DNA of 64,000 nt from Coriaria nepalensis (GCA_027186245.1 CP114488.1:7855501-7919500); one strand, 5' to 3'. Positions 37,201 through 49,380 are shown, counted from the stretch's first letter. The notes: generated from the sequence alone by a model not told the origin. Program-made: numbers and translations.

Positions 37201-40200
37201 GTTATAATTCAACTAGCTCTCATCTCCATGCTTAATTTTGGAGAAAAAGGAGAATTGTGTTGTAGGGTTTTTATCTTGAGAACTTTCTTTGATATGGTTG
37301 AGGGTTTACATTAAGGAATGCTAATTCTCTTTCAGGATGGGACATGGCTCCATACATAGAGGCTATTGATTCTCAGCAGTCACCATACTTTATGGTGAGT
37401 GGAGACTTAATTCATCATTTTTTGTGATTTTGTAAAGAAAATTTAAGTGGATCATCTCTTTCTTCAACAAGTTTAATATATTTATAGTGGGTCAACACTG
37501 AAGTCTCTAGCTTTGGCAGTTCTTTAGTTGTTGTGTATGTGTGTATAAACATATATATATATATATATATGGCTAATCTTGTAGTTTATTTCCATCAATT
37601 TTCTTTCACTCTTGATTTTATAAAAAATTCTTCCTCTTTAGATCGAGCGTTTTTGCAACATCCTTCGTGTAAGGTGGGAGTCATCTCGTAGTCGAACAAA
37701 GGAGCGTTCATTGCTAATGATGGAAAAATTGGTATGATATGCTGTCACCACGGCAGCTAGTTTCTCCTAAAAAATATCGGCTTTTTCTTGCCTGTGTGTT
37801 ATCCTTTTCCTTTATATGTTATTTTAGTAAACCAATGCCTTATAACTCAATAAGTTCCAACAAACTTTATGCAATATTTTATGAAATTCCATTATATCAT
37901 TTTGCTCCCAACTTTAATGTTTGGCTACTACATTGTTTGTATAGGAATAAATTATTTTGATTATATGAGTTGCAGTAGAAAGATACTCTTGGTGCATAAA
38001 CCATAGCATGAAAGAGTTGAAAATGAATTTAATTATGGTGTTTTAATGAAATACTTTTTGAAGGCCCTGATGTTCCTCATCTCTTAGGCATCAAGTTATA
38101 TTGGAAAATCATGAAGTTCCTTTACTCTTCTCTCAACAGTAAGACCCTTAGGTTCAACACAATATGTAGTTTATTTGAAAAACACTTGAACTATCTTAAA
38201 TTTTGGAGTCAAGGATATGGAATATATTATTCAGAAGTTCAGGGCCTCGGTAGAAAAGTTCTTCTGTCAAATATTTCTCATGGAACAGCTTCCTGTTACG
38301 GTAATTTCCATCTCTTTGGAGCTTACCCCTAATACTAGAATCTGAAAAGAGAGATAATGGAATGAAAATGGAGAAAGGCATGTAGATTCTTCTAATAAGA
38401 AAATTACTTGCTGTATCCATGAAATTACTGCCCTTGGTTCTGGAATATCTTGTAATATATATATGGAAGGATAGGATCAAGTCCTTTTATGGAAGCAGGC
38501 TAAACTTGGTTGGGTCTTGACATACCTTTTTCTCTGGGATCCTAGGCTCCTTGCTAATAATCTCACAGAATACTTCCTTGACATGAAAATTACCACCCTT
38601 GGTTCTGGAGTTCTGGAGTTCTGGAGTATCTTGTAATATATATATGGAAGGATAGGATCAAGTCCTTTGTGGAAGCAGGCTAAACTTGATTGGGTCTTGA
38701 CATACCTTTTTCTCTGGGATCCTAGGCTTCTTGCTAATAATCTCACTCCTTGTTTATTAACTAGGTTCTGATGCAATAACTACTGTTTCTGTATTTATTT
38801 CTTTGGCCAATAACTAATTTGATTTGCTATTTAACTACTATCTTAACATGCCCTTTTCACAATTTTTTAAGGGAACAGATTTCCACTTCTAGTCTGATCG
38901 ATCGGGTGTATCATGTCTCTGAATTTTTTTTTTTTTTCATTACTCCAGGTTCAGGGAGTTACTGAGGATTATCCAGGGGCTGCACAAAGGGTCTTGCTGT
39001 GCTATGGGGTTTATATTCCTACAATTCCTGCCTTGCAGAAGTATGACTCCCAACTCCTCTTCTGCCCCATTCATGTGAATCATATAGAATTTTATCACAT
39101 TGCTTTTGGTCTCGCTGTCCAAAGACCTTCCTCTTCGTGTTGTATCATCTGGTTCATGTCTTTTTCTTTTCCCCCCTCTCTCTTTTGTAACTATTTTTTG
39201 TCTTGAAGTTCATATGTTCTTGATTTCTATAAATTACATGATTTTTATAAATTATAGGGAGTATGGTGAACTTTTGGTGCGCTGTGGCTTAATAGGGGAG
39301 GCGGGACAAATTTTTGAGAAGTTAGAGTTATGGGACAGTCTAATCTTTTGTTACCGGTATGTTGATAAGATATTGTTATGTGATGGTTATTTTCTTCCGT
39401 CTCCTATGACACATGTATTTTAAAAACAGCTTAATGGAAAAGAAAGCAGCAGCTGTCGAACTCATCAAGAAGCGGCTCTCTGAAATGCCAAATGATCCTA
39501 GATTATGGTATGCAAGTCATGAAACGCCACCCCAACAACCCCCCCCCCCCCCCCCAAAAAAAAACCTCTTTTTTTTTTTCCTCATTGGCTTTTACTGCTA
39601 TTCTCCATCTCTGGTTAAATTCTTCTCAGCCGTTGTGCATTGAATTTTGATTTGCATTTTCACACTGATGCAACTAATGGAATTCTTACTGTAGACTCAG
39701 TTACAAAACTTGCATATGAAGTTGGGAGTCTTAAGCATTTTGGTTCAGCCTACTTCTTCAAAACCGTTGTTCAAATTGCATAACCCAAGAGTCAAATTGC
39801 GTATATATTTGTCAATTTATGATTTCTAATTATAATGTCAAAATTCCTGTTTTGTTTTGGTCAAATCTGCTTTTTCCTTTTAGGTTGTTTCACTGAAGCT
39901 GTATTTGAAGACAGTCGCTTTTGAACTACTATGTTTTATTCTAAATAATCGCTCATCATGTTTCCCTTTTTTGATTCATGTTTGTTGATTTGAGCCCTAA
40001 TAAAAATTTGTGCTTCAAGTATGCATGTAAACTATGATCTTACTCACGAAAACAAGTTTAAAAAAAAAATCTAGGTGCTCTTTAGGTGATGTTACAAATA
40101 ATGATTCCTGCTATGAGAAAGCCCTGGAAGTTTCAAACAATAGATCAGCTCGAGCCAAGGTAAGTGGTTCATCAGAAAATGTCCATCTGGTAATTTGTGG

Positions 40201-43200
40201 TTGTGCTTATTTATTTCTTTCCATGTTTACAGCGGTCACTTGCTCGCAGTGCATATAATAGAGGGGACTATGAAACATCTAAAGTATTGTGGTATGTTTA
40301 ATTTAAAATTTTGTTTGTTCACCATCAACCAAATGGAGATGTCCGCTCCCCCCACCCCCCCGACACACACTCACACAAATAAACCACACTCAAAGGACAT
40401 GGTGGATGAGATTTTTATTTTTATTTCCTTTCCGTGGATTCCGAAAGAATCTGATGAGCTGTCTTTTTTTTTTCTGGACATATTTTAGGGCCTCATAAAT
40501 TAGGTTGAATTTACTTGAGAGTTTGAACCTCCATGGGTCTAAAATCCAGTTCGTTCTCACAAAACTCTACTTCGACTTGAATATAGATACAAAATGAAAA
40601 TGTGATTTATCTCACGATCGTTGAAGCAGTTCCTAAACTCTAATTTGATTCCAGTCCAATTTAACATACACATCCCAAATGCTAAGTCAAATGCATGTAC
40701 GTCCAAATCCAGTTTGACTTACGATAAATCACAAATCTAGTTATCAAACTCCAATTGAAACATAGTGGCCGAACTAAAATTAGTCTGCACAAACTTTGGG
40801 TTTATCTAGATTAACGTTTTAGCCTAAATGCACAGTGCATGTTTAAAAAAGAACTCTGATTTAAGTTTAGCTTTTTATTTTTTGTTTTTTGTTCTCTAAA
40901 TTTACTCTTTCTAATTTGTTTTTCTTTCACCGTGGCTCTATTTTAGGGAATCTGCAATGGCCTTGAATTCTCTATTTCCAGATGGATGGTTTGCACTTGG
41001 GGCTGCTGCATTGAAGGTAAATAATTTTCCTCCTTAATGTAGGTTGTGAACTTTATCTTTTGCAGCAATAGTTACAGCTTGGGGGTTATACTCATTTCTT
41101 TCTGTTGAACTAATTAGCGAAGAAATGTTTCCAGGCTAGGGATGTTGAAAAGGCCCTGGATGGGTTCTCTCGTACTGTTCAACTTGATCCTGAAAACGGG
41201 GAGGCTTGGAATAACATTGCTTGTTTGTATGCTTCTATCTTTTGTGATTTTTGACTCCAATAGTTTTACTTTGCTGTTGTTGCTATGGTATTTTCATTAC
41301 TATTCTGATTTAGTTTCTTATGGTTATCCTTCCAAAATTTGTCCCCTTATTAATCTCAATATAAGTCGACATAATATATCAACTCTTGAGATACAAAAAG
41401 GAACAAAATAAACAAAACACTGACACTTATAAAAAGATGATCTTATTGAATACCTAGATATCGTGTTGGTTTTATTTTACAATGTACCATTTCATATTTA
41501 TATTTTGCAGGCATATGATCAAGAAGAGGAGTAAGGAGTCATTCGTTGCATTCAAAGAAGCACTGAAGTTCAAGTTTGTTTTTATCCCTTGATTTTAAGA
41601 TTCAATCATTCACAAAAATAATTTGAGATAGAAAAATGCACATTCTTTTTGGGTATCTTTGTGAGGAATATAATTTATAGTGATCAAACATGACTTTATG
41701 CAGGAGGAGCAGCTGGCAATTGTGGGAGAATTTCGGCCATGTTGCTATGGACGTTGGCAATGTTGGTCAGGTATTCTCGCCGATGCAGTTCATTTGATTT
41801 CTTTCTTTTGCTAGCAAGCCTATCTGTTTTGCCTCAAAGCCTTGTTTCCTATGAAGCTTATTTTCTTTGGGGGCATTGTATGCTTGATGTGATGTAGTTG
41901 ACGACTGGATTAAGTGCTCTTTGGAATGAATCATGATAAGCCTCTGTACCCTGCTAATTGTTTATGCTTATAACATAGGTTTTGGAGGAATGGAAGACAA
42001 AGAGAAATAGGTTCCTATTACAGTTTCATCTTAGGGTGCATTTGGTGGTTGTTTGAAGGTCCAAAGTTTAGCTTATATCCACCAAACGCTGGAGGTCTAA
42101 ACTAGTTTGTGGTCGTTTGAAGGTCTAAACTAGTTTGTGTCACACTTTGATCCCTTGATTCAAATGCAAAATCTGGACTTATAGTTTCCACTGCTTGGCC
42201 AAATGCACACTTAAGTTAAACTATACCTACAACTAATTATTCTTTCTGCTCTATGTAGTCAAAATTACAATAACACTCGCACTAATCTCATAATGCAGAA
42301 CATATTACCAAAATAAACCATCGTAAGAGAAAGTATGTGAAAATGGACTTGGCACAGTAGGCCACTATCTGTACACCTTTTTATTTATTGTTTGTTTATT
42401 CTCTTTTGTTCTCAAGGCGCTGGAAGCCATTCATATGGTGTTGGATTTGACAAGTAATAAAAGAGTTGATTCTGAATTATTAGAGAGAATAATGGTTGAA
42501 GTGGAAAGAAGGGCTGGGATGCATCATTCTGTTTCTCCTTCGATGATTGATGATCCTTATAGTACTGAGCAGCATGGTAGTCCTGTTGATTCTTCAGAAA
42601 TTTCTTCTAATGGCACAATACTAGCAGAGTCTTATAAGGTTGGAAATATACGGGAGACAGAGCAGTTAATAGAGTTACTGGGAAAAGTTCTACAGCAGGT
42701 AGGGTCTGCGAATACTTTGTGATCAAATCTATGCTTATTGACTTTTTCCTTACCAGAATATTTTTAGCCACACCCTTACGGCCTTTCTTCTCAGTGGCCA
42801 TATTGAGATTCTTTGTTCAGCAACACAACACTGGCTTCCTGCGATTCTTTGACATACAAACCAAATAAATAGCATGTCCTTGTTAGTTTTGATCATGGGC
42901 ATTTTCTTTTCTTTTTCTACGGCAAGTCTTTAATTTTTATTGAATAAAGGCTTATGGTGTACCAACCTCCCCTCCCCCTCTCACACACACAAAACCCAAC
43001 CCAGCACACACAATACACATTATAAATGGTGCAGCAACATTCAATTCCCATTGGCGATGATAAAGATGTTCCTGATCTAGATTAATCCTTGTGTGTCAAC
43101 CGTGTCATGTGGTACACATCTATCAATTGGGTATCAGCTTGTCAAGTAGAACATTTTCATCTCTTTCTCCTGATTTTCCCCTTCTCTTTTACTATGTAGA

Positions 43201-44145
43201 TAGTTCGAGTTGCCTGCATAGCTGATATCTGGGGCATTTATGCAAGGTGGCACCGGATCAAAGGAGATCTCACAATGTGCTCTGAAGCTCTCTTAAAGCA
43301 AGTTCGGTCATACCAGGTAGGGTAATGCAGCTTAAATCCCATCCCTTGTGAAATGTGCATCTGAAGATGTATTGAGTGTTCCATTCTTATTAATCTAATG
43401 ATTTGTGGCGGTAACGACAGTAAGCAATGTTCTGCTTTTCGGGTCTATAATGTTTTTCAAGGCTATGGGTGAGTCAACTGAGAATAAACCTTTATCAAGT
43501 TTACTCATCAGTTTCATGTTCTCATTATAGTAGTTCATTCATTGTTAAGCGGAATTGATTCAGTTTATATGATTTACCCATGTAGAGACATGGTTATTTT
43601 GGTAGAATGTTAAGTACATTTGAGGTTGTAAGGACAAAACTTGGTAGCTGACTTCTTCCCATTGCATATTTTCAGTAATCTGTGCCTATAATCTGGACAC
43701 ATTGCTCTAAGGGTCTATACTACATGGAGAGTTTCATCATTCTTACCTTATATACCAATTCACGCCTATTTATCTTTCCCATCTACTGTTTTCTTTCTCT
43801 CATAGGGATCTGATTTGTGGAAAGATGAGGCCAGATTTAAGAAGTTTTCACAAGCTTCATTGGAGCTCTGCAAGGTTTACATGGAACTTTCATCATCTAC
43901 TGGTAGCCAACGTGAACTTTCTGCGGCTGAGATGCACCTAAAAAGCACGCTTAGACAGGCAAGATATATAATCCTTCATTGTCCAATTCTGTTTCATTTG
44001 TTTTCTGTGTCGTTTTTTTAGTAAAACCCCGATCATTAATAATCGATGGTAATGGAATTTACAGGGTCATAGCTTCTCAGACATGCAAGAATTCAGGGAT
44101 CTTCAAACTTGCCTAGATGTAATCGGCCAAAAGAAAGCTTTATGA
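34241..44145 (+). CDS. TTC27: Tetratricopeptide repeat protein 27 homolog (TTC27), 20 exons, complete
   Basis: Exons: 34241-34644, 34750-34888, 35482-35813, 36020-36101, 36181-36487, 37336-37394, 37642-37731, 38949-39040, 39258-39356, 39430-39507, 40075-40159, 40233-40291, 40947-41016, 41135-41226, 41511-41573, 41704-41770, 42417-42698, 43200-43316, 43806-43958, 44065-44145. The sum is 2,751 nt (917 codons with TGA), in frame across every junction, close to the roughly 900 aa of plant TTC27 proteins. The ATG at 34,241 (MTSEPEVEF) is used; an upstream in-frame TTG is not needed. The TPR core spans about residues 505-710, with helices such as LWESAMALNSLFPDGWFALG and AWNNIACLHMIKKRSKESF. TTC27 is the EMW1/YNL313C family, an essential TPR scaffold in eukaryotes whose exact role is not settled here. 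All introns read GT-AG except the last, which starts with GC. Confidence 0.95.
37552..37571. repeat. AT dinucleotide microsatellite in TTC27 intron 6
   Basis: A run of about ten AT units follows acat. It lies inside the intron between the exons ending at 37,394 and starting at 37,642. Confidence 0.9.
38419..38746. repeat. Local tandem duplication in TTC27 intron 7
   Basis: Copies at 38,419-38,566 and 38,583-38,746 share long blocks, such as ggaaggataggatcaagtcc and ctctgggatcctaggct. The second copy has gained extra units of an 8-bp gttctgga motif and has a few substitutions. It lies within the largest intron (37,732-38,948) and does not affect coding sequence. Confidence 0.9.
39539..39563. 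repeat. C16-A9 homopolymer block in TTC27 intron 10
   Basis: Sixteen C followed by nine A, a few bases after the donor at 39,508. Length in such runs is error-prone in sequencing. Confidence 0.85.
42091..42140. repeat. Short direct duplication in TTC27 intron 16
   Basis: The phrase aggtctaaactagtttgtg occurs twice, 28 bp apart. Confidence 0.75.
43959..44064 (+). other. GC-AG intron (last intron of TTC27)
   Basis: The coding exon ends ...ACG CTT AGA CAG and the intron begins gcaagat, matching the known GC-type donor AG|GCAAG. It ends ttacag before GGT CAT AGC. Reading frame is kept only if this GC donor is used; no GT nearby gives an in-frame join to the last exon. Confidence 0.75.
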
Positions 44146-44651
44146 GATAGATAAAGCAAAGACGAGACTCGAATCTAATGATTTGCCAACTTCTGACTTC
44201 AACTGTCCCGGTTTCTTTTAGAGGATTCAATCAAGTCTCCATTGAAAAATTAATAATAATAAAGACAGGTTCTTATTTTCAGGGCGATTCATTTTCCATG
44301 CATAAATTATTGAAGATTTTGAAGTTCATGGAAACTCAAAAAAGTCCATGTTGGAAATGCATCGTTCATCTCAAGCCTGACCTGACCAAAGTTGCACCCG
44401 TCTCTACGTCACAAATGTTGAGAGATGACGGTGAGTCCTGGGTTGTGTTTCACTCTAATCTTCTCTCACCTCCATCGGATGTAATTCACTAATTGATAGC
44501 ATACAGTGCCATGCACCTGATCCAAAAGATACATTCTCATGCTGTACATGTGCTCTACCTCCCCTTTAAAACTTTTTCCACATTTAAGTTAAGTCACGTC
44601 AATTATATCATTGTTATATTATTTTTGTGAAAAGCTGCTCGTTATCGTCCA
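44146..44651 (+). other. TTC27 3'UTR and downstream DNA
   Basis: Non-coding; an aataataaag stretch near 44,255 could act as a poly(A) signal. Nothing else recognised. Confidence 0.4.
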
Positions 44652-44659
44652 TCAATATG

Positions 44660-45416
44660 TAGATGTGGCAATTCGTGCAGCACCGTCTAGCTTGAGCATG
44701 GCATGAATTGTGTTGTGTTGTGCCTAACACGGATTGGTCCGTGTTGTACTTGTGCTCGTGTCTAAAAACAAGAATACGACATGACATAGATACAGTAATG
44801 TGTTATAAATATGTCATGTCGTGGTGGGCAGTGTACCTGTGTCGTGCTGTGTCCTGTTTGTAGGCTCCTTTTTTAACAATCTTATTTCATTAAATTAGAT
44901 ATTCATAAATTAAATTCAATCATTACTACTTTATAGTTACATAGTAGAGTAGTAGTTATGATACTTGATGGGTTTTCGACTTGTCGAGTATAATAATTAC
45001 TAGTCTATGAAGTAATGATTGAGTATGATTTAAATAAATGTGATTGTTAATGTATTTGTACCATTAAAATAAATAAATTATTTTATTATATATTATTAAA
45101 TAAATAATTATTTTTAATAGTTATTATTTAATAAATTAAAAAATAGTACTATTAATAATTAAAATTATAAATAAATTATAAAAAAATTATTTGGTCGAAA
45201 AAGATTTTGTATTGATCGAAAAGTTTCAACATATAAAATGATTTTCGAAAAAAAAAACTCTTAGGACTAAGAGGTTATTTTTAGTCCGTACTGCGTGTCC
45301 GCATAATTAGACACAGCACGACATGACTAACTTATGCCATGCTCATACCTGTGTCTTGCTTTTGTTGTATCGTGTCATGTATGTTCGTGCCGGCTCGGCC
45401 AATTTTACCACCTCTA
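44660..45416. mobile_element. Non-autonomous hAT-type DNA transposon with 8-bp TSD
   Basis: The direct repeat TCAATATG (44,652-44,659 and 45,417-45,424) immediately flanks ends that are imperfect inverted repeats. The left end is TAGATGTGGCAATT and the reverse complement of the right end is TAGAGGTGGTAAAATT. An 8-bp target duplication is the hAT signature. Subterminal regions are full of short cgtgtcgtg/catgacacg motifs, like the clustered transposase-binding repeats of hAT elements. No transposase is encoded in the 757 bp and the middle is very A+T-rich. Confidence 0.8.
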
Positions 45417-45424
45417 TCAATATG

Positions 45425-45821
45425 AATTTAGATAGGAAATTTCATGTAACAACCTTTGATTATCATCATTATAATATTATTTTTGTAGTTTCACAATTGA
45501 TACACATTTTCTAGAGTATTATTCTATGTGTATATATATAATTCCACAAGCTTTGATCCTGGCCATTTGTGCCTGTGCATAACTTTCATTCCTAATCTCG
45601 GTTAGAGTTTGTAATTCTCTTACTCGTTAAGAAATAAATAGTGTGGCTAGTTTATGATAATTTTTCTCTTCTTCTTGTTCATATTCTTATATGTATGCTT
45701 TCAAATAGATTTAAATCTATTCCTCTCAGGTTCTCTATTACTCTCTATATTACAACCTTCTGCTACTCTTTTCTCTGTTACTTTTTTTTTCCCTTTGCTT
45801 GACGATCCAAGTGCATTTAAT
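45425..45821. other. Non-coding DNA before the viral relic
   Basis: No gene seen. The pyrimidine-rich part just upstream of 45,822 could be the decayed leader or terminal region of the pararetrovirus. Confidence 0.3.
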
Positions 45822-45834
45822 TGGTATCAAAGCC
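45822..45834 (+). other. Primer-binding site complementary to initiator tRNA-Met (viral relic)
   Basis: TGGTATCAAAGCC differs by one base from the usual TGGTATCAGAGCC complement of plant initiator tRNA-Met used by pararetroviruses and many LTR retrotransposons. The movement-protein remnant about 150 bp downstream on the same strand supports a viral origin. Confidence 0.65.
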
Positions 45835-45979
45835 ATTGGGGAAGGTTCTTAGAATTCCTAATTGAGTACGGATCACGAGAGGGTTACTCTCACTAGTCGC
45901 GTAGAATCTATTGCCATAGCCAGGAGGGTGAAGCCGTGAAAGATCAGTAAGTCGTTGAAAATGACATACTATCAGTCAA

Positions 45980-46637
45980 ATGGCCAGGCTAATTAGGAAG
46001 CTTGCATCTCGAAAAGCAAGGTCATCTTCGTCTTCTAATAAGTCATCACCTCTTTCTACATATAGAACTCCCTCTGTTAAAGGAGTTCTAGCATTTGCTT
46101 CTAGTTATGGTCCAAAGAATAAGAATGTAGAGATAATCAAAGGAACATACATGAAAGTGAGATGGATTTGGCAAACTGGTACATACCAAATATTTTAGAA
46201 GATTGATTTACAAAATCGATAGTTTTGAAAGAAAGACCGGTTTTGTAATAAAAATGATAGAGGATACAATCCTTATCAAAGACGCACATGAATTTCTTCA
46301 GCTCTTGTCGCAAGATTTAATTGAGGAACATCAACAAGATGGATATAAGTTCATCCATCTGTAAATGATTCAAATAGCCCTAAAGCTGCTAACACGGTAG
46401 GGATTAGAAATTTCTACCCTGATCGTGCTCAGGGATAAACGACATAGGAGATATGCTCACTCCTTACTTAGAGTAGTCGAGTTTTCGATATGCGAAGGAC
46501 CAATCTACTTCGAATGTTTTCCAGATCTATCAATGTGTTTGACTGATCCACATATAATGGAAGCGTTATCTCTTGACCTTCACATGATAGGTTTTGACGT
46601 AAAGCATATGTCTGAACATATCGCTCTTATTTATTGA
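45980..46637 (+). pseudogene. Endogenous pararetrovirus movement-protein remnant
   Basis: The 3' part reads, across a 70-codon open segment (46,425-46,637), with GPIYFECFPD, a following LSLDLHMIGF and terminal IALIY. This is the conserved core of the cell-to-cell movement protein of Caulimoviridae (petuvirus/florendovirus-like). Just upstream, pieces such as LIEEHQQDGYKFIHL belong to the same domain but are separated by stop codons and frame changes. It is an old, non-functional integrated copy. The first part (about 45,980-46,200) is lysine/serine-rich and is less certainly viral. Confidence 0.7.
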
Positions 46638-46652
46638 AAAGAAAACACTTAG

Positions 46653-47101
46653 TGCAAGAGGAAAAAAAAGGTGGGCCAAGATAAACTAGGTCATTTTCGG
46701 GCCGACATTCGACACGCAGTAGGTGCGAATGCACATGAGCCAAGCCCGATCTGGTCCAGATTCGTACTCCCTATAGGCGCGCACAAAAGAGAGCATTCTA
46801 GCTTATATTTTATTACATATTAACAAATGTGCATTTCTTATAAACACTATCCCACTTATTTCCCTTTCTAATGTGGGACAAAACTTTTCTCCTTCATTTT
46901 TTCCACTTCAACCCATTCCAATGGTTACATTTTGAGATTCAATTTCTCATTCATCCATTAATCATTTTGAGCGTACCATATACCGATTCAAAGCTCTTAC
47001 AGAGGAGAAACTGAATCAACTTTGACCTTTCATTTACATGAAGGGGGCCCTACTAAAAATCGAGCATAAATATAGCATGTTGAAATGCTAATTTTCCAAC
47101 A
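46653..47101 (-). repeat. 3' LTR of the copia fragment
   Basis: The right edge is fixed by TGTTGG (minus strand, 47,101-47,096) next to the polypurine tract. The left edge is taken at ...CTCTTGCA (46,653), the nearest CA that gives a usual copia LTR length of about 450 bp. The matching 5' LTR is not in the window. Confidence 0.55.
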
Positions 47102-47679
47102 ATCCTCCACATGAATGAAATTGACAGATTATATAAAATGAACGTTTTTCGACATTAAAATGTTTCCGACCTAGAGATAGAGTTCGACGATTTGAAACTT
47201 ACCTAAGATAGGTAGGTATCAACCTTTAAACTTTCCTTTGTAAAAGTACATTGATTTTACTGGCTAATTAGTAGACACGATGTGTTTGAACTGTTCTATT
47301 ATTCATGTAAATTATAATATACTTCACACATGAGTCTTACCTGACACATTTGAGTTCTTATTTTTATATTCATTTTGGCCTTGCACATCTACCCATTTCA
47401 GCAAGAGTTGATAATTAAGAGTAATTCTTAATCAAGAGTAACCCGTTTTACTCCACTTGAATTTCTCGACACCAATGAATCATTAAAAGCATAGCTTATC
47501 CTTTCTCTTACGGACATTACTAATTTATCTTGGGAATGGATAGAATTATAACCCCCACAACAATATAATTAAGTCTTAAGTCTTATGCAACAAGGTCATC
47601 CTCTTGAGTCTAAATCTTAAGATCTCCAATCAACTAGGTTGGGTTTCCATTGTATTGACTTACTCTTTCGTGGGCTTTA

Positions 47680-48335
47680 GTCCCATCCCTTTGATGATTC
47701 TTCAAGTAACTCTCTATTTAACCTTTTGGTTAGCGGATCCACATTGTTATCCTTTGATTTTACATAGTCAATAGAGATAACTCCAGTAGAGAATAGTTAT
47801 TTGATGGTATTATGTCATCGACGTATATGTTTAGACTTATCATTATACATATTTCTCTATGTTTTTCCAATTGTAGATTGATTATCGTAATGAATGCAAA
47901 TTGCCATAATAGGTTTTGACCATTTTGGAATATCCTCTAAAAAATTTTGTAATCATTCTACCGCTTCTTCATATTTATCTAAGGCTATAAACCTAGATTT
48001 CATGGTAGATCTAGCTATCACAGTTTGTTTAGAAGATTTTCAAAAAACAGCTGCACCTGCTAGTGTTTACACACATAGCCACTTGTAGATTTTGAGTCTT
48101 TCATATCTGATATCTAGTTTGCATCTGTGTACCCTTCTAGTATAGCTAGATATTTATTATAGTGCAGTCCATAACTATGAGTATAGCATAGGTATCTTAG
48201 CACTCTCACAATTCCTTTCCAATGGTCATGTCTTAGATTACTCGTATATTTGTTTAGTTTTCTAATTGCATAGGCTAAATCGAGTCTTGTACAACTTGTT
48301 CAACTGCCTCACTCTAGAATATTCTTCTTGCTAGG
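47680..48335 (-). pseudogene. Copia pol remnant (end of reverse transcriptase and RNase H)
   Basis: On the minus strand, pieces read [73 protein letters not shown] and VDPLTKRLNRELLEE, in the order of the copia RNase H domain. Several in-frame stops and frame changes break it, for example after the YTDAN motif. Confidence 0.85.
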
Positions 48336-48339
48336 AGAA

Positions 48340-49085
48340 ACGTCCTTATCTCCTCATTATAAATGGTACAAGGATGTACTTCTTACAAAAGTCCTTCCCA
48401 AACTGCAATCCAGACTACTGGAAACATACTTTTTTTGCAGGACTTCCCAGCTCTTTGCAAACAAAGTTCTTGAAAAGAATAAAGTGAACGGCTCAATTTC
48501 TTAGGCTGATTATACATATAGCGAATTGTCTCAAGCCATTGAAGAAGAAGCTTTGCAACTATGTAATGATATTAGAGTTAGGTCTAAATTATAGCAAAGC
48601 AAAAGTTTGAAGGAAAGAGAGGCCTTGGAGATTTTTGTGAACAAATGGGATTAGATCCCATCCAAAAGGAAGTAAAGAGGAGAAAGCGCTCCTCAAACAA
48701 AAAGGCTCAGGTTTCTCAGGAATCACCTTGAGAATTTGTTCCATTTAAGTCCAAAAGGAAGTTTAGGAAATCTTCTCCTAAACAGTTCAAGGCAAAGAAA
48801 GTTAAAGGAAAAGTCGTTCTGGTTTGTTTTAAATATGATAAACTAGGCCACTATAAAAATAGATGCCCTATGAAGAAGAAGATAGAGGAATTAGCTTTTA
48901 ACGAAGGGTTAAAAAAGTTCATTTGTCAAATTATTCTAAAAATAAATAAACTCTGATAAAGAGGAATAATGATCTTTGAAAAAGATTCTTCCTCTTCAGA
49001 AACTGAAGGTTCGTTTGTTAACTCCTCGGAATGCTCCTGTGGAGGAGTATGCCATGACTGTTCCATATTAAATGGCCTTAGCATG
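48340..49085 (+). pseudogene. Endogenous pararetrovirus coat-protein remnant with zinc-knuckle relic
   Basis: Broken reading frames give, in order, a KWYKDVLLTKVL region, LFANKVLEK, YTYSELSQAI, a basic stretch rich in K and R, then CFKYDKLGHYKNRC at 48,825-48,866, and an acidic Ser/Cys-rich tail. This is the layout of the Caulimoviridae coat-protein region with its C-terminal CCHC zinc knuckle. In the knuckle, the second metal-binding cysteine position is occupied by tyrosine, and stops and frameshifts interrupt the region. It is clearly defective. No protease, reverse transcriptase or RNase H region of the virus follows it in the window. Confidence 0.7.
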
Positions 49086-49294
49086 AAATATATAGAAAAT
49101 TTTGGGCCCCATATGGTGATCCTATTAACATTTCAAATCAGTTAATATAATAGATAAATCTATATATGGTATCAAAAACAAATTTCATTCATGTCTTATT
49201 AGGAGTATTCTAATAGGATGATTACTTCATATTAGGAATGTTTCTGCATGGTAATTAAGTTATATTCAAGGTTTAATTTCCCACATAAATTACT

Positions 49295-49304
49295 TATATA
49301 AATA
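49295..49304 (+). promoter_or_regulatory. TATA box of the candidate cysteine-rich peptide gene
   Basis: TATATAAATA lies about 85 bp upstream of the ATG at 49,381, at a typical plant spacing for a short 5'UTR. Confidence 0.5.
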
Positions 49305-49380
49305 CAAAACAAATACGCATGATTCGAATCACTGCATTTTCTTCTTGGACATTATACACACAAAACAATTTTCCAAAAAC

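Larger units (their letters stand above)
46653..48335 (-). mobile_element. Ty1-copia retrotransposon fragment (3' part with 3' LTR)
   Basis: Reading on the minus strand, the end of pol is followed by a polypurine tract (atgtggaggat) and an LTR starting TGTTGGAAAA at 47,101. The 5' half (5' LTR, gag, protease, integrase, most of the reverse transcriptase) is missing. It sits between the movement-protein and coat-protein remnants of the viral relic, so it was probably inserted into that relic. The borders at 46,653 and 48,335 are approximate. Confidence 0.75.

Noticed and set aside
38477..38776. 99-codon minus-strand ORF with an internal repeat
   Set aside because: Produced by the tandem duplication in TTC27 intron 7; no start context or family match.
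47894..48088. 64-codon plus-strand ORF
   Set aside because: Antisense to the copia RNase H remnant.
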